From Paramecium pentaurelia (lineage: Eukaryota > Ciliophora > Oligohymenophorea > Peniculida > Parameciidae): 64,000 bases of DNA. The stretch lies in the NCBI GenBank assembly GCA_905183005.1, contig CAJJDO010000100.1, positions 343,401-407,400 on the forward strand, written 5' to 3'. The notes below the pieces were generated by a model that searched no databases, was not told where the DNA came from, and saw only the letters and a program-made list of their open reading frames with translations. Shown here piece by piece: positions 14,485 through 26,611 of the stretch (position 1 is the stretch's first letter; the number at the start of each line of letters is the position of its first letter). The position numbers and the translations under genes are program-made.

Positions 14485-14544
14485 TCATTTATTTAAGTAT
14501 TTATTACTATTATCTTCCAATCCTCTTTTTTTTTATTTACTTTT

Positions 14545-14586
<42 letters not shown>

Positions 14587-15480
14587 TGATTTTAATTCTT
14601 CAATTTCTTATTTCAAAGTTTATATTAATTATTTTTACTATTATCTAATAAATTCACTTTTCTCAAAATTTTCCTATAATCTTTATTATTCTTATTCAAT
14701 TTAACTATATTTTTCATTTTATTATAAGGCTTTCTTCAATTTTTTGTTTAATTAATCTATTTACTATTGCATTTATTAATTCTTTTGCTTTTCTTTAATT
14801 AATTGAGTTCTATCATCTTCCCATTATTTTCTTAATTATGATACTTTAATTTATAATTATTAAACATCTTATTATTAACTGCTAATACCTCTTTATAAAG
14901 AATTCTAAGATTTTTCTTTACTTTTAGATTTAGCTTAACTTGAAGATTTTCTTTGTGCTTTTGATTGAGATAATTTATTCTCTGCACTTTCAATATTCTT
15001 TTCTAATTATTAAAATTTATTCTTTCTTTCCTCATGAAAAGACTATTTATTAAGTGTTTTAGTTGAATGTTCTTACTCTGTAAATTTAATTTATTTTTTA
15101 TGTGATGATTAAATATGATTGTATTTATTCTTTAAAGGTGTTTCCTCATCTGAATCCTTAATCTCTTATTGTTATAATTAATGATTAGGTTGAATTTGCT
15201 TATCAATATTTTTTTGAATTCTTGCCTCAATAGTAACAATCTTATCTTAGATTTCTTTTAAATCCCCATTAGTAGTTCGTTTAGTTTATGATGTAGGATT
15301 ATTACTTAATGCTCTTATACTAGATTACTAAATTGATTCCTATTCAAAATAAGATGAAGGCTATGTTTTTTGAAGATAACTTGGGACATTATTGTATTTA
15401 AGCATATCAAGTTCCTTGTCTAAGAGAGTATTAAGAAAACTTAGTTTCTCCTATGGAATAGGACTTTAATTTAATTGCAT
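14485..15480 (-). CDS. Gln/Asn-rich coiled-coil protein with polyasparagine tract
   Basis: An intronless frame of 331 codons. The first 150 residues are Ser/Gln/Asn-rich with basic patches; residues 150-300 are dense in Gln, Glu, Lys and Leu and look like long coiled coil. Near the C-terminus an (AAT)n tract encodes about eleven consecutive Asn, followed by a short basic tail. The many TAA/TAG codons make it invisible under the standard code. No known domain; likely structural or a scaffold. Its start is 32 bp downstream of the stop of the secreted protein on the same strand. Confidence 0.7.
14547..14585 (+). repeat. (ATT)n trinucleotide microsatellite inside a gene
   Basis: About 13 tandem ATT units on the plus strand. 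They are read as AAT (Asn) codons on the minus strand inside the coiled-coil gene. The unit keeps the frame whatever the copy number, so length variation would be tolerated. Confidence 0.9.
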
Positions 15481-15512
15481 TTGAAAATTTTAAATATATT
15501 ACAGTTGCCATT

Positions 15513-16137
15513 TCATTATAGGTTCAATTAGAATTCCTAATAATCACTTTTTGGAACCATATCAATTACTGCCTCCAATAATCCATTAGGTAATATTCCA
15601 CCAGGTCTCCAATATTAATTAGCACCAACTTCATTTCCAGTTGGCATTCTAACATTAAACTTTTCAGGGAAAGGAACATCAATTCGACTCAATCTTCTAT
15701 ATTACCAACCTCCTGGAGTGACTCCAAGATTTCTTTCAACAATTGATAAATTGCCATTTGCTGTTTTAAGAAGTTAATCCATTTATGATTTGGGAATAAC
15801 AAATATACCATTTTTATTTCCTACAAATTCTCTACCATTATTATCTAACCAAGCAGTTGTTATGATGAATGATGCCCCATATCTGAAATACTTTAAATGT
15901 TAATCGATATATTCTTAATTCATATACTCTTAAGGTTAAGGTCTGTTGCCTTTAGGTTTTGCAACAACCAATTCTTCAGTCCATCCTGAATGATAAATTA
16001 AAGGAATTTTTTCTTTTTTTCTAGGTGGATCCATTGGATCAATTTCATAGCAAGAGTCCTTTAAAGATTTATCCCAAAAATACTTATTGTGTATTTGCCA
16101 CTATAAGGGTGACAATCAAGAGCCAAAGTACTTTCAT
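15513..16137 (-). CDS. Small secreted protein with a bacterial polymorphic-toxin-like C-terminal domain
   Basis: A 199-residue protein with one 25 nt intron. It starts MKVLWLLIVTLIVANTQQ, a clear signal peptide. The mature part has an aromatic N-terminal half, then a compact block: ERNLGVTPGGW, SRIDVPFPEKFNVRMPTG, NEVGANQYWRPGG and LEAVID. That succession of motifs (LG..PG.W, RIDVP, RMP.GNE.GAN, GG, EAVID) reminds me of C-terminal effector domains in bacterial contact-dependent or polymorphic toxins, where it occurs as a short modular unit. I cannot name the catalytic activity, and no immunity-like gene is adjacent. Being secreted and carrying an intron, it is a normal nuclear gene; possible ancient transfer from bacteria is inference. 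Confidence 0.6.
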
Positions 16138-16562
16138 TTGTAAAACGAATAATTATAAAATATATAATCCTAATTTTAATAAAACTATAGTTTCCTAAAG
16201 TATAAAACTTAAATTATTTTCTTAATATTTATTCACCCATTTCAAAATATAAGTCTAATTAATCAAGTTGAATTAATGAGTATATGATTTCCAATTAATT
16301 TAACTCTTACCATATTTGGTTATTGGAATAAGAAGAATTTATTTAATTTTAACAATTTTTAATCATAAATTTCTTCTGAATTCATAAGGATAGAATTATT
16401 ATTTAAATATATAATTTTTCTAATGAGCTTAGCATTCATAAATGGTTCTATAATTTTTATTAAATATCTTTATAAACATTATAGTTAATTATTATAGTCA
16501 ACCAAGATTGATTGATAAGTTTTATATTTAATTTGTTAAAGAATTATTTTCATTAATTTTAA
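16138..16562. other. AT-rich spacer between divergent genes
   Basis: About 425 bp between the secreted-protein start and the MATE transporter start. No supported frame was seen; presumed promoter region for both. Confidence 0.5.
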
Positions 16563-18029
16563 ATGAGTGAACTTTAATTAATTCGTCCACTCTATCAACA
16601 GGGTTCAGTTATGAAAGAGTTAACGATTGCATCTCTTCAAACTGCTATGAGCTTTCTTCTAGAATATCTACCGAATACTATTTCAATTTATTTGCTAGAA
16701 TTCAAAGAAGACTCTGTATTAGTGGGAGCTTTGGGATTAGGAATTCTTACAACTCAAGCATTTGGAATGGGAATTTTAAATGGTTTAGCTACGGGATTGG
16801 AAACCTTAGTATCTTAAGCTTATGGAGCAAATCATTATGAATTATGTGCAAAGCTATATTATAGATCATTGTTTTTGTGCACATTGTTTATGATTCCTAT
16901 TTCACTATTCTTGATTTTTTCAACATAAATAATATCTTTTATCAATAAGTACAAGTGCAGGTTTACTTTAGCAATACAGAATTAGCAGAAGAAACAGGAA
17001 ATTTCAATAGATATATGATTTTAGCAGTTTACTTGAATGCAATTTTTGTGAATACAAAAGTATTTTTAAATGGTTAAAACATTTACAAATATCAATTCTA
17101 CACTTAACTTGTGACATGCATTCTATTTGTTGGCATAAGCTACTTATTGATAGTTAGATTAGAGTTGGGAATAGTAGGTTGTGCATTAAGTTTAACAAGT
17201 TTGGATCTATTGAATAACATAATCTTATTTTCGTTTATTTTTGTAACTAAATGCAGTTAGGCTACTTTATATAAATTTAAATTGATTTACTTAAAAAACA
17301 CAATCAAATTTTTGAAAGAAGCAATACCAATAGGTTCTATATTATGGTTAGAGTGGATAAGCTTTGATTTTTATGTAATTTTAGTTAGTTATTTAAACAC
17401 TTCAACAATAAGTGCTCATGTATTAATGTCTAATTTTGCAGGATTTTTATATCAATTTAGTTATGGCATTTCTATAGCATCTACTACATTTGTGGGAAAT
17501 GAAATGGGAAGAAAGAAAGTGGATATGGCTAAAAAATATACAAAAGCTACATTTTTGATTGATGGAATCTTTTTATTAATAATTTTAGGATTATTCTCAA
17601 TATTTGGAAAGACTGTAATTGATTATTTAAGTGAAGATAAAATTGTTGTAGAGTAAATTTATAATTCTATGTATCTATTAGTAGCATTCATTATTTTAGA
17701 TGGTAATATGAATTATATTAATAAAAGGTTTATAAGCTATAATTTCAGGATTAGTAAGAGCTATAGGAAGAGAAGCAAGTGCTTCTATTACATTTATTTT
17801 ATGTTATTTAGTGATGGGAGAAATAATTGGATATTTATTATGTTATACTGCTGAGATTGGACTAAAAGGAGTGTGGATTGGAATTGTAATAGGAGCTATA
17901 GCTTATGATATAATACAACTTGTGAATTTATTATGGAAAGATTGGAATGTTTTAGCTGAGAATATTGTTGATAAATTAATGATGTTGCATTAATAATAGA
18001 ATGTAATACTTTAGGATGATGACATATGA
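16563..18029 (+). CDS. MATE-family multidrug/toxin efflux transporter
   Basis: A 472-residue protein with two introns (23 nt near 16948 and 25 nt near 17702). It shows the two-bundle MATE pattern of about 12 hydrophobic helices. The first repeat includes ALGLGILTTQAFGMGILNGL and TGLETLVSQAYGAN, the hallmark of the family just after helix 2. The second repeat contains the matching GISIASTTFVGNEMGR. MATE carriers export cationic organic compounds using H+ or Na+ gradients. The C-terminal tail is short and acidic (QDDDI). The substrate cannot be inferred. It is followed 37 bp later by an unrelated type I membrane protein. Confidence 0.9.
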
Positions 18030-18066
18030 TAAATAATTTATATTATTTATATTTATATCAATTTTT

Positions 18067-19683
18067 ATGATAACATTCATAATTTACATTTTATTAGAGA
18101 TCTTTTCAACGGCTAAAGAGATATATGTTTATATAGATGAATAACAAACTATTGATACATTTGAAGAATTTGGTGTTATTTTAGATGCTAATATTACTTA
18201 TGGATCATAAAATTTACACCTATGTCAAATAATCAAATAAAGAATAAATAATCTAATTGAAAACTAAATACTTTTAGTACCATAAATTAATGAATGCGTT
18301 TTCAATTAATTTTATATTGATGGTTCCTTAAAATTATAGGGTAATTATTATTATATTGTATCAATGGTTCCAATAAATAATGGATCTATAATTTTATTAA
18401 GTAATGGAATTCTTACTTATATATATGAAAATAATAATAACATATTCAAAATTGAATCAGATTATTCTATATTCAATGATTAAAGTCAATTAATAATAGA
18501 TACTGTTTATATGTTTTATTTATCAACTACTCATAAAATAATGATTATACTTAATAATTAATTGATATATGTATAATTAAATAAAAATCAATCCAATATA
18601 TTTGGTCAGTATACTAATCAAATTGATGAAAAAATCTTAAATACTTAAAATATAGAGTTTGTTGATGATTACTTATTCATAGTACGATAGAATTAATTTA
18701 CAATATATTCTTTTAAAAAATAAGATTTTGAAAAAATTTATAATAATAATATCACAACAAATATAATTGACTTCAAAGTTAAGTAAGAAGATGATGAATT
18801 TTAGATATTCTTTTTGCATAGATGGTATGGTGTAAAAGTTTGTATTTATGATTTTAATTTACAATTATTTAATGAAGTTTCATCATATGATGATATACCT
18901 ATGAAAGGATATAAAATTGGATTATATAAACATATTTTAATGATTGTTGAAGAAAATAATGATGAATCTATTATTAATGAATTACATTAGTCAAAAATAA
19001 GCAATAAATGGACTCTATCTAATCAATATCAAATATAAAATATTATTAAGGATATCAAATTTACAGAGGATTATGCAATCTTAATTGGAAATTATGGACA
19101 TCAAATTATTTATCATTCTCTGCCAAATGCAGATTATTAAATATAGTAATAAATTATTATTCCTGGATTACAACAAATCTATCTTCTAAGTTAAACAGAA
19201 TCTTAAAATCAATCATTAATAGGTATTACTAAAAATACCTATTTCATTTCTAAATTTTATATGACTCCTTAAAAGATTATTTGCTAATACAACTAAGAAT
19301 TAAGTCCTATTTAATTCACATATTATTAAAATTCTACATAATGCTCTAAATTAAAATAAAAAAAAGAAGGTGAATTGTGTCTTTACATATCAAATTATAC
19401 AGTTTCTTATAAATATCCTATAATTACTTCAAAATAAATAATATATATATTGAAGGTTCTTGCTTTCATTTTGGTAATTATAATAATATTTTTTATATAC
19501 ATATATATTAGGAAAAAAAAATTAAAGAAAGAATATTTATAAATTAACAGTAATTCAAGTAGTATTGCTGGAACACCAGTTAATTTTGAACAAAGAAATA
19601 TCTCTATTAGAATTTAGTAATAGTCAACTTAAACTGGAAGTTCATCTATTTTTAATTTAAAAAGGGATGAAATTTCTCGTTGA
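18067..19683 (+). CDS. Type I membrane protein with large extracellular domain, unknown
   Basis: A single 538-codon frame without introns. An N-terminal hydrophobic stretch (MITFIIYILLEIFSTA) acts as signal peptide. About 440 mainly beta-prone residues follow, with few cysteines apart from a cluster just before the membrane. A single transmembrane helix lies near residues 463-480 (LAFILVIIIIFFIYIYI), then comes a basic stop-transfer RKKKLKK and a Ser/Gln-rich cytoplasmic tail of about 50 residues. The topology is that of a surface receptor or adhesin. I recognise no family; the repeating short hydrophobic blocks may be a propeller, which is inference. Confidence 0.7.
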
Positions 19684-20222
19684 AAAAAAATAAAATTAAT
19701 TATGAAATGAATATATATATATATAAAATAGGTAATATCCAAAATTCTGTCTTTATCTCTAATTTTTCATTTAACTATATCTGAGTTAATTTAAAATTAA
19801 AATACACATCAAGAATCAATCTAATTTATAAATTAATACTAATTCATGATTAGTTGTAAATAAAAATAATCAAAAGAAATGAGTTTAATAATTATGAACT
19901 TGAATTAATAGAAATTAATATTGATTATATGATATCAACTGAAAATGACTGATAAAATCTAGTATTTAGATCATTAAAGGAGTAGAATTAGTCCATTCAT
20001 ATTCCTAATTTTTATTATAATTATTATTATTGTATTTAAGTATATCATTGAATTCATAGAAGTTTAATGATATAATATTCCTTTAAAATATTGTACTTAT
20101 TATATAATATTGTAAATTTATTCGATATTCTTTTTTATTAAAATTACTACTCAAAACATTATTATTAATAGTAAAAATGATTAATAAGTCTGCATTATTT
20201 ATTGTACTTATATAATATTATA
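19684..20222. other. AT-rich spacer
   Basis: About 540 bp between two convergent genes, mainly A/T with short runs of alternating TA near 19710. No supported coding frame, RNA or repeat. Confidence 0.5.
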
Positions 20223-20721
20223 TCAATCTGTATGTTAGGATCCTTTGGTAGCACCAACTCCTGGCTTTCCATGTCTTGTTGGCTTATAGGTTAAAGAAAA
20301 TTCACCCAAATATCTATGATTATAGTATTGCATTAATGTATACCTGCCTATCATATCAAACTTAATTTCAACATTGCTAAATTATCTGCCATTATATACT
20401 CCCACAATTGATCCAACCATCTCTGGGACTACAATAGTATTTCTTTAATGAGTCTTGACTGGTTTTGGTTTTTCTCCTGGTAAGGTTTCTTTCTTTGATT
20501 TACGAATCTAATGATAATTTATAACACTTATTTACTTTCTTCATTAAATTTTAGAAGGCATGTACTTTTTCACCTTAATTAGAAATTCTTCTTCTTTATC
20601 TTGCTCTGAATTATTCAACCAACTTATCCATTGGCAATTTGACAAGCTCTTCAAGTTATAATCCTCTATAGGTAAACTTCTTGACACCTTTGAATTGTTT
20701 GTCTTAAGTTTATTCAGCCAT
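20223..20721 (-). CDS. RPS15: 40S ribosomal protein uS19 (RPS15)
   Basis: A 146-residue protein with introns of 28 and 30 nt; span minus introns is 147 codons. Diagnostic segments are [45 protein letters not shown] and, across the second intron, [20 protein letters not shown]. These match uS19 of eukaryotic small subunits, which sits in the head near the decoding region and contacts A-site tRNA. Length is normal for the family. Removing the second intron restores the family-specific GRYLGEFS junction, which confirms the intron. Confidence 0.96.
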
Positions 20722-21047
20722 TATTTGAAAAATGAAAATAAAGATTTTAATGTAATATAAACATAAATTATATTATATAAATACAAAGCTAGTGAATAAC
20801 TTTAGTATATATAGTATTTTTTAGGATCTCAAAAGTGAGAAAGTGATGATAAAAGTTTTAATAATAAGTGAATTCATTAATATGATTAATATCTTAATGT
20901 AATAATTAATAAAATTGATTACAATATTGTTTGTTTAAAATAAATATCGATTCAAAAATTCTAATAATACTATTAATAATACTGATCTTATTTCTTCATT
21001 ATTTAATGATTTAGTTTATGACAAATCATTAAATAATAATAAAATCT
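20722..21047. other. Spacer upstream of uS19 gene
   Basis: About 325 bp between divergent starts. Contains AT-rich stretches and no supported frame; probably the ribosomal-protein promoter. Confidence 0.45.
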
Positions 21048-21620
21048 ATGTTAGTATCTCCTTCAAGACGATTATTCAAGAAAGACACCAAATCTATGAA
21101 ACCTTCAATGTTTTTGAATGAATTTAACATATCTTCATTGTCTTAATTAATGACAGTAAAAAAAGAAGTCAAGATGAATTCAACAAGAAATATAGAAAAC
21201 TTTGGATCAGTAACTTAAGTCAATGAAATTTTAGAAAATGAAGGCATATTACTTCTACCTTTTGTAGAAGAGAAACAAAAAATTCGATTTATTAAACCAA
21301 CATCCAATCCAAAACAATCTCTCACCAGTAGAAAAGTAATAATAACTTAATCTGATTCTAATTCACCACTTACAAAATCAGATATCTATTTACCAATAAT
21401 CAATTCAATACCAACTTCTCCTACTAAGTTTTAAATTCCAAATCACAAAAGGCATTTGACAAATATAGATGAATAACAGAAAAAAGTAGAATTCAGAAAG
21501 TCTATATAAGTAATTGATTTTGTTAATAATATTATTACAAAAGATGTGATAGATGGAAGTGTTAAACCATTAACAAAAAAATTATAGAGATAACAAACAA
21601 AAATGATAAGAAAGATATGA
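21048..21620 (+). CDS. Hypothetical Ser/Lys-rich 190-aa protein
   Basis: An intronless frame of 190 codons. It is basic and Ser/Thr/Asn-rich with many short KPS/SPT patches and no hydrophobic helix, so it is probably disordered and phosphorylatable. The last third is more helical and basic (ends KMIRKI). No domain or family is recognised. It is real coding in composition: the frame stays open over 570 bp and contains several in-frame TAA/TAG glutamines. Confidence 0.6.
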
Positions 21621-21946
21621 GGACCTCGATTTTACATAATAATTATTTTGAATCTAATTTATATTATAGAAAACTAATAATATTTATTATTATTTTGTTA
21701 TTAGGTGATATCAGTTAAACAATTTAATTTCTATATCTCAACATATATTTTAAATAAATAATTGAAAAATATTATATTTTATATTATATAAATTATGATT
21801 AGATATTTAGTTGTTCAATAATAGTAAATTAAATATATTTATAATACATTGATTGATTTTAGGAAAGTAATTTAAGTTCCAAAAAAAATATTAGAATCTG
21901 ATAATTTTGAAATTAATTATTCTTAATATTAATTTCATTTATTTAT
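21621..21946. other. Spacer between two plus-strand genes
   Basis: About 325 bp. A short open frame from about 21797 ends at a TGA near 22020 and overlaps the next gene out of frame, so I do not treat it as coding. Confidence 0.4.
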
Positions 21947-23393
21947 ATGTCTGCATAAATTTAAGTTTGTTTAGACACGTTGGCTTTTGATTAAATTGAA
22001 GAAATAATTTTGATTAATGGATAACCTTCAATCTAATTAACTGTATATACACCCTTTAGTTAATATTGTTTTGAAAGTAATCAATATGATTATCTCAAGG
22101 TAATAAGCCAATAAAAGAATTTTATGATTATGTATTGCATATCTAAAAACATGGATTTATGTTATTAAGTCTAGATAAAGCTTAAATTGATCTACTATAA
22201 ACAGTAAAAGACAAAGTAAAAACAATTATTGCAATTAATAATTTAATTGGTGAGCTATTATATAGAAGAGATCTAATTACAAAATAAAAAGTAAATAATT
22301 GTGTTATCTAGAGACCATTAATTTATTAGGATTGAATTAATAAATTTAAGTTTATTCACAAATTAAAGCTTTAGTATGTTATTTTTATATACAGATTAGA
22401 TTCCAAATATTGTAATGGGTTTCAAAATATCAGATTCTAATCTTACTGTGTCATAGATGATAATTGTTAATTAATTATTAATTGTTACTTTAGAGAATTA
22501 AAGTTAATTATAAAAATTTGGTAAAATTTGGAATTTGATTGAACCAGAAATTATGGGTTAAATGATAGTATTTATAATTGGAGAAGTAACTCCATTTCAT
22601 AAAATCTTTGATAAATATTATAGTTTTAAACTATTTTGTGTTGAAAATAGTAATTTTATAATTGTTATATTTAGTTAATGATAAGTTAATAGTAGGAACA
22701 TGTTAAGGAACATTAATTGTATACTAAATAATAGAAAATTCTATAAAAGAGAAAAATATTATTTAAGTTTTAACATCTCCAATATATAAAATTAATCATT
22801 TTAATCAAGAAATTTATCTTGTTACAGATAGTTAAGTTAAGATTTTGGATAGATTAAACTTTGAATTGATTGGAGGAGGAAGTTTAAAAAATAGATTGTA
22901 AACAGCTTGGATATCTTGTTTAAATTTTGATGAAAAAGAAAAATTATTGTTTTTAGGTAAAATTAAATATATTGTAGGTACTTCATAAGGTTTCATGTTA
23001 GTATATAAGAGAACTGAAAAACTAGAATACTTAAATTAAATTAATTTTAATGTTAATACTTCAATTAAATCAATACAAATTATGGATAATTATCTGTATC
23101 CATGTACTGAAAATGGTGTTGCTATTATAAAAATGTTATATAAAGATAATTAATTTTAATATTAAGAGAAAACAGCATTTGCTAGTTAATTAAAATTGGT
23201 TGGATTCATAAAAACATCAAATTCTGTATTTGGATTTACTTAATGTGGATTAATAGTTTAATGGAATCCAGAAAATGGTTAAATGAATTAAGCTTATAGA
23301 ATAGATAAAAATTGTTTATTTGGGTTATATTAATAGAATTAAATATTTATTGTTACAAGTGAACAAATGATTCATATAGTTAATTTTTAATGA
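21947..23393 (+). CDS. WD/beta-propeller-like protein
   Basis: About 466 residues when two introns are removed (25 nt near 22650, 21 nt near 22956). The 3' half is convincing: INDKLIVGTCQGTLIVYQII, LFLGTSQGFMLVYK and VFGFTQCGLIVQWNPENGQM read like successive propeller blades, each with a G-(T/C)-x-x-G-x-(L/M)-x-V strand. The middle (about 22100-22400) has two competing open frames, and I could not decide which is coded without transcript data, so at least one extra intron may be missing. Start chosen at ATG 21947 (MSAQIQVCLDTLAFDQ). Function unknown; a protein-interaction scaffold is likely. Confidence 0.55.
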
Positions 23394-23713
23394 AATCAAT
23401 TATCTTTATCAACTATTTTTATTAGAAAATTATAATAATTATTTTTTTTACTAATTTAACTAATATAGAAATATTTGAATATGATTCTGATTTGCATTTA
23501 GATTGATTTTATGTATTAAAAATAATTTTTATATTTAAATTAAATTTAGATCCAATTAAATAATATTTGAAAATGAAAAATTCTAAAAATTCTATTTATA
23601 TATTGGTTATAAAATTAATTTAGTATAAACATGGAAAATTTCATTCCTTTAAATTATTGAATCTTTTAATAATTTTTATTATTTCTATATAAAAGAAACA
23701 TTACAAAAAATAA
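23394..23713. other. Spacer between convergent genes
   Basis: About 320 bp of AT-rich sequence between two convergent stops, with no supported feature. Confidence 0.5.
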
Positions 23714-25585
23714 TCATATATGAATCTTTCGTAACTCTACAAATTCAGCTTAATCTTATAAAGTTAAATATTATTGCTTTTCATTTCGTTTTTATAACAA
23801 AAATAACTAATTGTTGCTTATTTGCATTGCTTCTACTGGGCCATATTTTCCATAATCTAAAAATTCATTTACTATAAATTCAACATATGTATAATCTTTT
23901 CTTGAATCTATAAGATGAGCTTATGTATCAATATTCATTACTATAACCTTTGTATTAGGCACTTTATCACAATATCCTCCAACAATAAAAATCTATGTTG
24001 GATTTACCTATTATGCAAAACTAAAGTTTGGTAATATAAAGTGTGGTTTTTTAAAATTTATGATTTGCCATTCATTATTTTTAAATTCTTCTACACAATT
24101 AAGAGGTTTATTATTAGTTTCAATTCCACCATATTTGAAAATACTTGAATTATTATAACAAACTAATGTACAACCTATTCCTGGTTTTTAGCAATCACTT
24201 AATTTCATCCACTTTTAAGTTTAAATATTATAACAAAATGTATTAGCTGTCAATAGTTAATCGCTATATCCAGAACAAATATATAACAATTAATTATTTT
24301 CTCTAATATATACTAATTCATTTACATATAACATATCCAAAACCCCATCTATTTGTATTACTTTATGGAATTGATGTTACCTCTTTTAAAGCTGGTATGT
24401 CATCATCTAATTCATAAACTAAATGACAATTCATTCCTCCTATAACAAATACTCTAAATTATTAAAATATTATAGTCACAGCCTATTCTGATATCTATTA
24501 TGATTAAGAAAGATCTAATAATTCTAGAAAGTAATTTTTCATATTAAATAAATTTGATTATAAAATATTTCTACTCCAAGGAATTCCATATGCAATAGAT
24601 CGAGGTTCAGGTACATTCAATATAGAATATTATTTACGGTAATATTCAAAAGTCTCTGAAAATGTAATTTTTAAATTGTCCTTAATTAACTTTTGAGGTT
24701 CCTAAATGGATAATAATTGGCATAAATCTTATATCTTAATTCTTTTATTTGGATCCTATTCAACCATACTTTCTAAATAAGATTTATAAGTGTCTCCATA
24801 TTTCATTTAAATTTCTTTGATGCTTTATTTAATATCTTCATATTTCCTTAATTAATCTATATGTCTTAATAAAAATAGCTATATAAATATAAGTCCTAAA
24901 GAATATATTGCTTAAGAGTAGATATAATTTATATTTTTATAATCCTTTACTTATTCAGGTGCTTAATAAAGTAAACTTTCCTTTTTAGCTTTTTCTTGGG
25001 CATGTTAAGTTAATAATATTGGAATACAATTAAATTTCATACATGTATCTGAGCAAATCAAAATACAAGACATTGTCACAGGATTAAAAGCTATAATTTA
25101 TTATTATTGCAAATAATTTATTGACAAGATAATTGCCCTAAAGAATACAACAATATCTTCTTTTAGTAATTGAATTTTCTTAGACTAAATTTATTTAATA
25201 TATATTACTTAAATGTTCTCTAGATATTAATTTAAATTCTATGAATAGGTGTCAAACACTAAAATAAATTTATATAATTTATTTAAATTTTAATCAATTA
25301 ACATGTCATATGTCTAGTTATTATTAATTAATATAAACCCATTTGTCTATGCATAATAATCCATCAGAATTAATTATTTCATATTTATGTATTTCTTCTA
25401 TGTATTTTAAATGTTCTTTTTCATTCGAGATTAATCTTTCCAACAGAAACATATTATTATTTTTTCTTTCGATTATACACTTTTATTATTTTCATATTAA
25501 CATCTTCATCTATAAGTTCTTCCTATTCTAATCCATCCAATACTCTATCAAATGGAGTAAATTTTGAAATTTTCTTCTTTATCAT
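23714..25585 (-). CDS. Pseudokinase fused to Kelch-like repeats
   Basis: A long gene of about 600 codons. The N-terminal part has a kinase-like fold: VNMKIIKVYNRK resembles strand beta3 with its lysine, followed by a helix-C-like segment and then LLYQAPEQV, equivalent to the APE segment. Where HRDxxxxN should stand I read IIAFNPVTMSCIL, and no DFG is visible, so catalysis is unlikely. The C-terminal half carries Kelch-type blades such as FRVFVIGGMN, LLYICSGYSDQ, SIFKYGGIETNN and IFIVGGYCDK, predicting a propeller for protein binding. A 31 nt intron lies near 24355. Exon edges in the N-lobe (25400-25585) are unresolved: two frames compete. Confidence 0.6.
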
Positions 25586-25626
25586 AACTGATAATCAAAT
25601 TAGAATATTTATTATTGCATCATATT

Positions 25627-26611
25627 ATGTAATACAAACTCTTGTCCCTTCTTCTAATTTCAACAATAGTATGGTATATGAACCAAACCTCATAGCCTAA
25701 ATTTTAGAGAGGTTTTTCTAAAGATTTTAAAGCCTTTCTTGATTAAAATTACAGGCTTTGGGGTTTCCATAGACCTGATATCCTTTCTGGATGCTATGGG
25801 TAATTGAAATATATATCAATCTAGAGGAGCAGACACTAGACCTACTTAAAAACCATCAAAAATACCAATTATATTTATTCATGGAAATAGCGATGTGGCA
25901 GTAGGAGATGGAAGCTATGGAATTTATATTACAGGATTTAGCTCACAGATTGAATATTTTTTAAGTCAAGGATATGAGAAATAAGATTTATATGCTACCA
26001 CTTGGGGAGATGCTGACCCTACTACAGCAAGTCTCAATTATCATTCTGAGAACTATCTTAAATACAACAGAGCATTTGTTGAGGCTGTTTTAGAATACAC
26101 AAAATCTCCTTACGTCAATATTATTTCTCATTCTATGGGTGTAACTTTAGCCAGAAAAATCATCAAAGGTGGAACTGGTCACGATGAATTGGGTAGTGGT
26201 AGATATGATCTAGGGGATCCTCTTACTTCAAAAGTCAAAATATTTGTTGGGTTAGCAGGTGGAAATTAAGGGTTAAGTTCTTGTTATACTTCTGGTTCAA
26301 CTTTACCTACTTGTGGCATGACTAATGGTTTCTATCCAGGATAACCACCATTTGTTGGAAGATCCACATTCTTAGAAGAATTGGATTCTAATCCAGCAAA
26401 AGAAGGAAAATATGTTGTAACAGGTAGAGCCAATTATGATGAAATTATTGGAGGTAATAATCTTGTTTGGGGAAAATATACAACTAGAATAAAAAATGAA
26501 AATGAAGAGATAGTCTTTAGTAATTCAAATATAGGTCACTTTGGATTAAGAGATGAGGCTGGGCCTTAGATTTACTAAATCTTTAAAAAATAAGGAGCTA
26601 TAAATTAATGA
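25627..26611 (+). CDS. Secreted class-2 (Lipase_2-type) triacylglycerol lipase
   Basis: A 319-residue protein with one 25 nt intron near 25801. The start at 25627 is chosen because it gives a signal peptide, MQYKLLSLLLISTIVW; the later ATG at 25678 would lose it. Family blocks are PIIFIHGNSDVAVGDG (oxyanion-hole HGNSD), YATTWGDAD and the nucleophile elbow ISHSMGV (Ser about 161). GGNQG and NIGHFGLRDE supply the likely catalytic histidine near the C-terminus. This is the alpha/beta-hydrolase lipase family shared by nematodes, fungi and ciliates that hydrolyses acylglycerols outside the cell or in food vacuoles. It starts 41 bp from the divergent pseudokinase-Kelch gene. Confidence 0.9.

Noticed and set aside
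14441..14704. Plus-strand 87-codon frame rich in Leu
   Set aside because: It is the antisense of the Gln/Asn-rich coiled-coil gene; the Leu run comes from the (ATT)n repeat.
22140..22320. Alternative frame (encoding LLSLDKAQIDLL and neighbours) as the true exon of the WD-like gene
   Set aside because: Looks more protein-like than the in-frame reading, but no pair of acceptable splice sites restores the downstream frame, so left unresolved rather than called.
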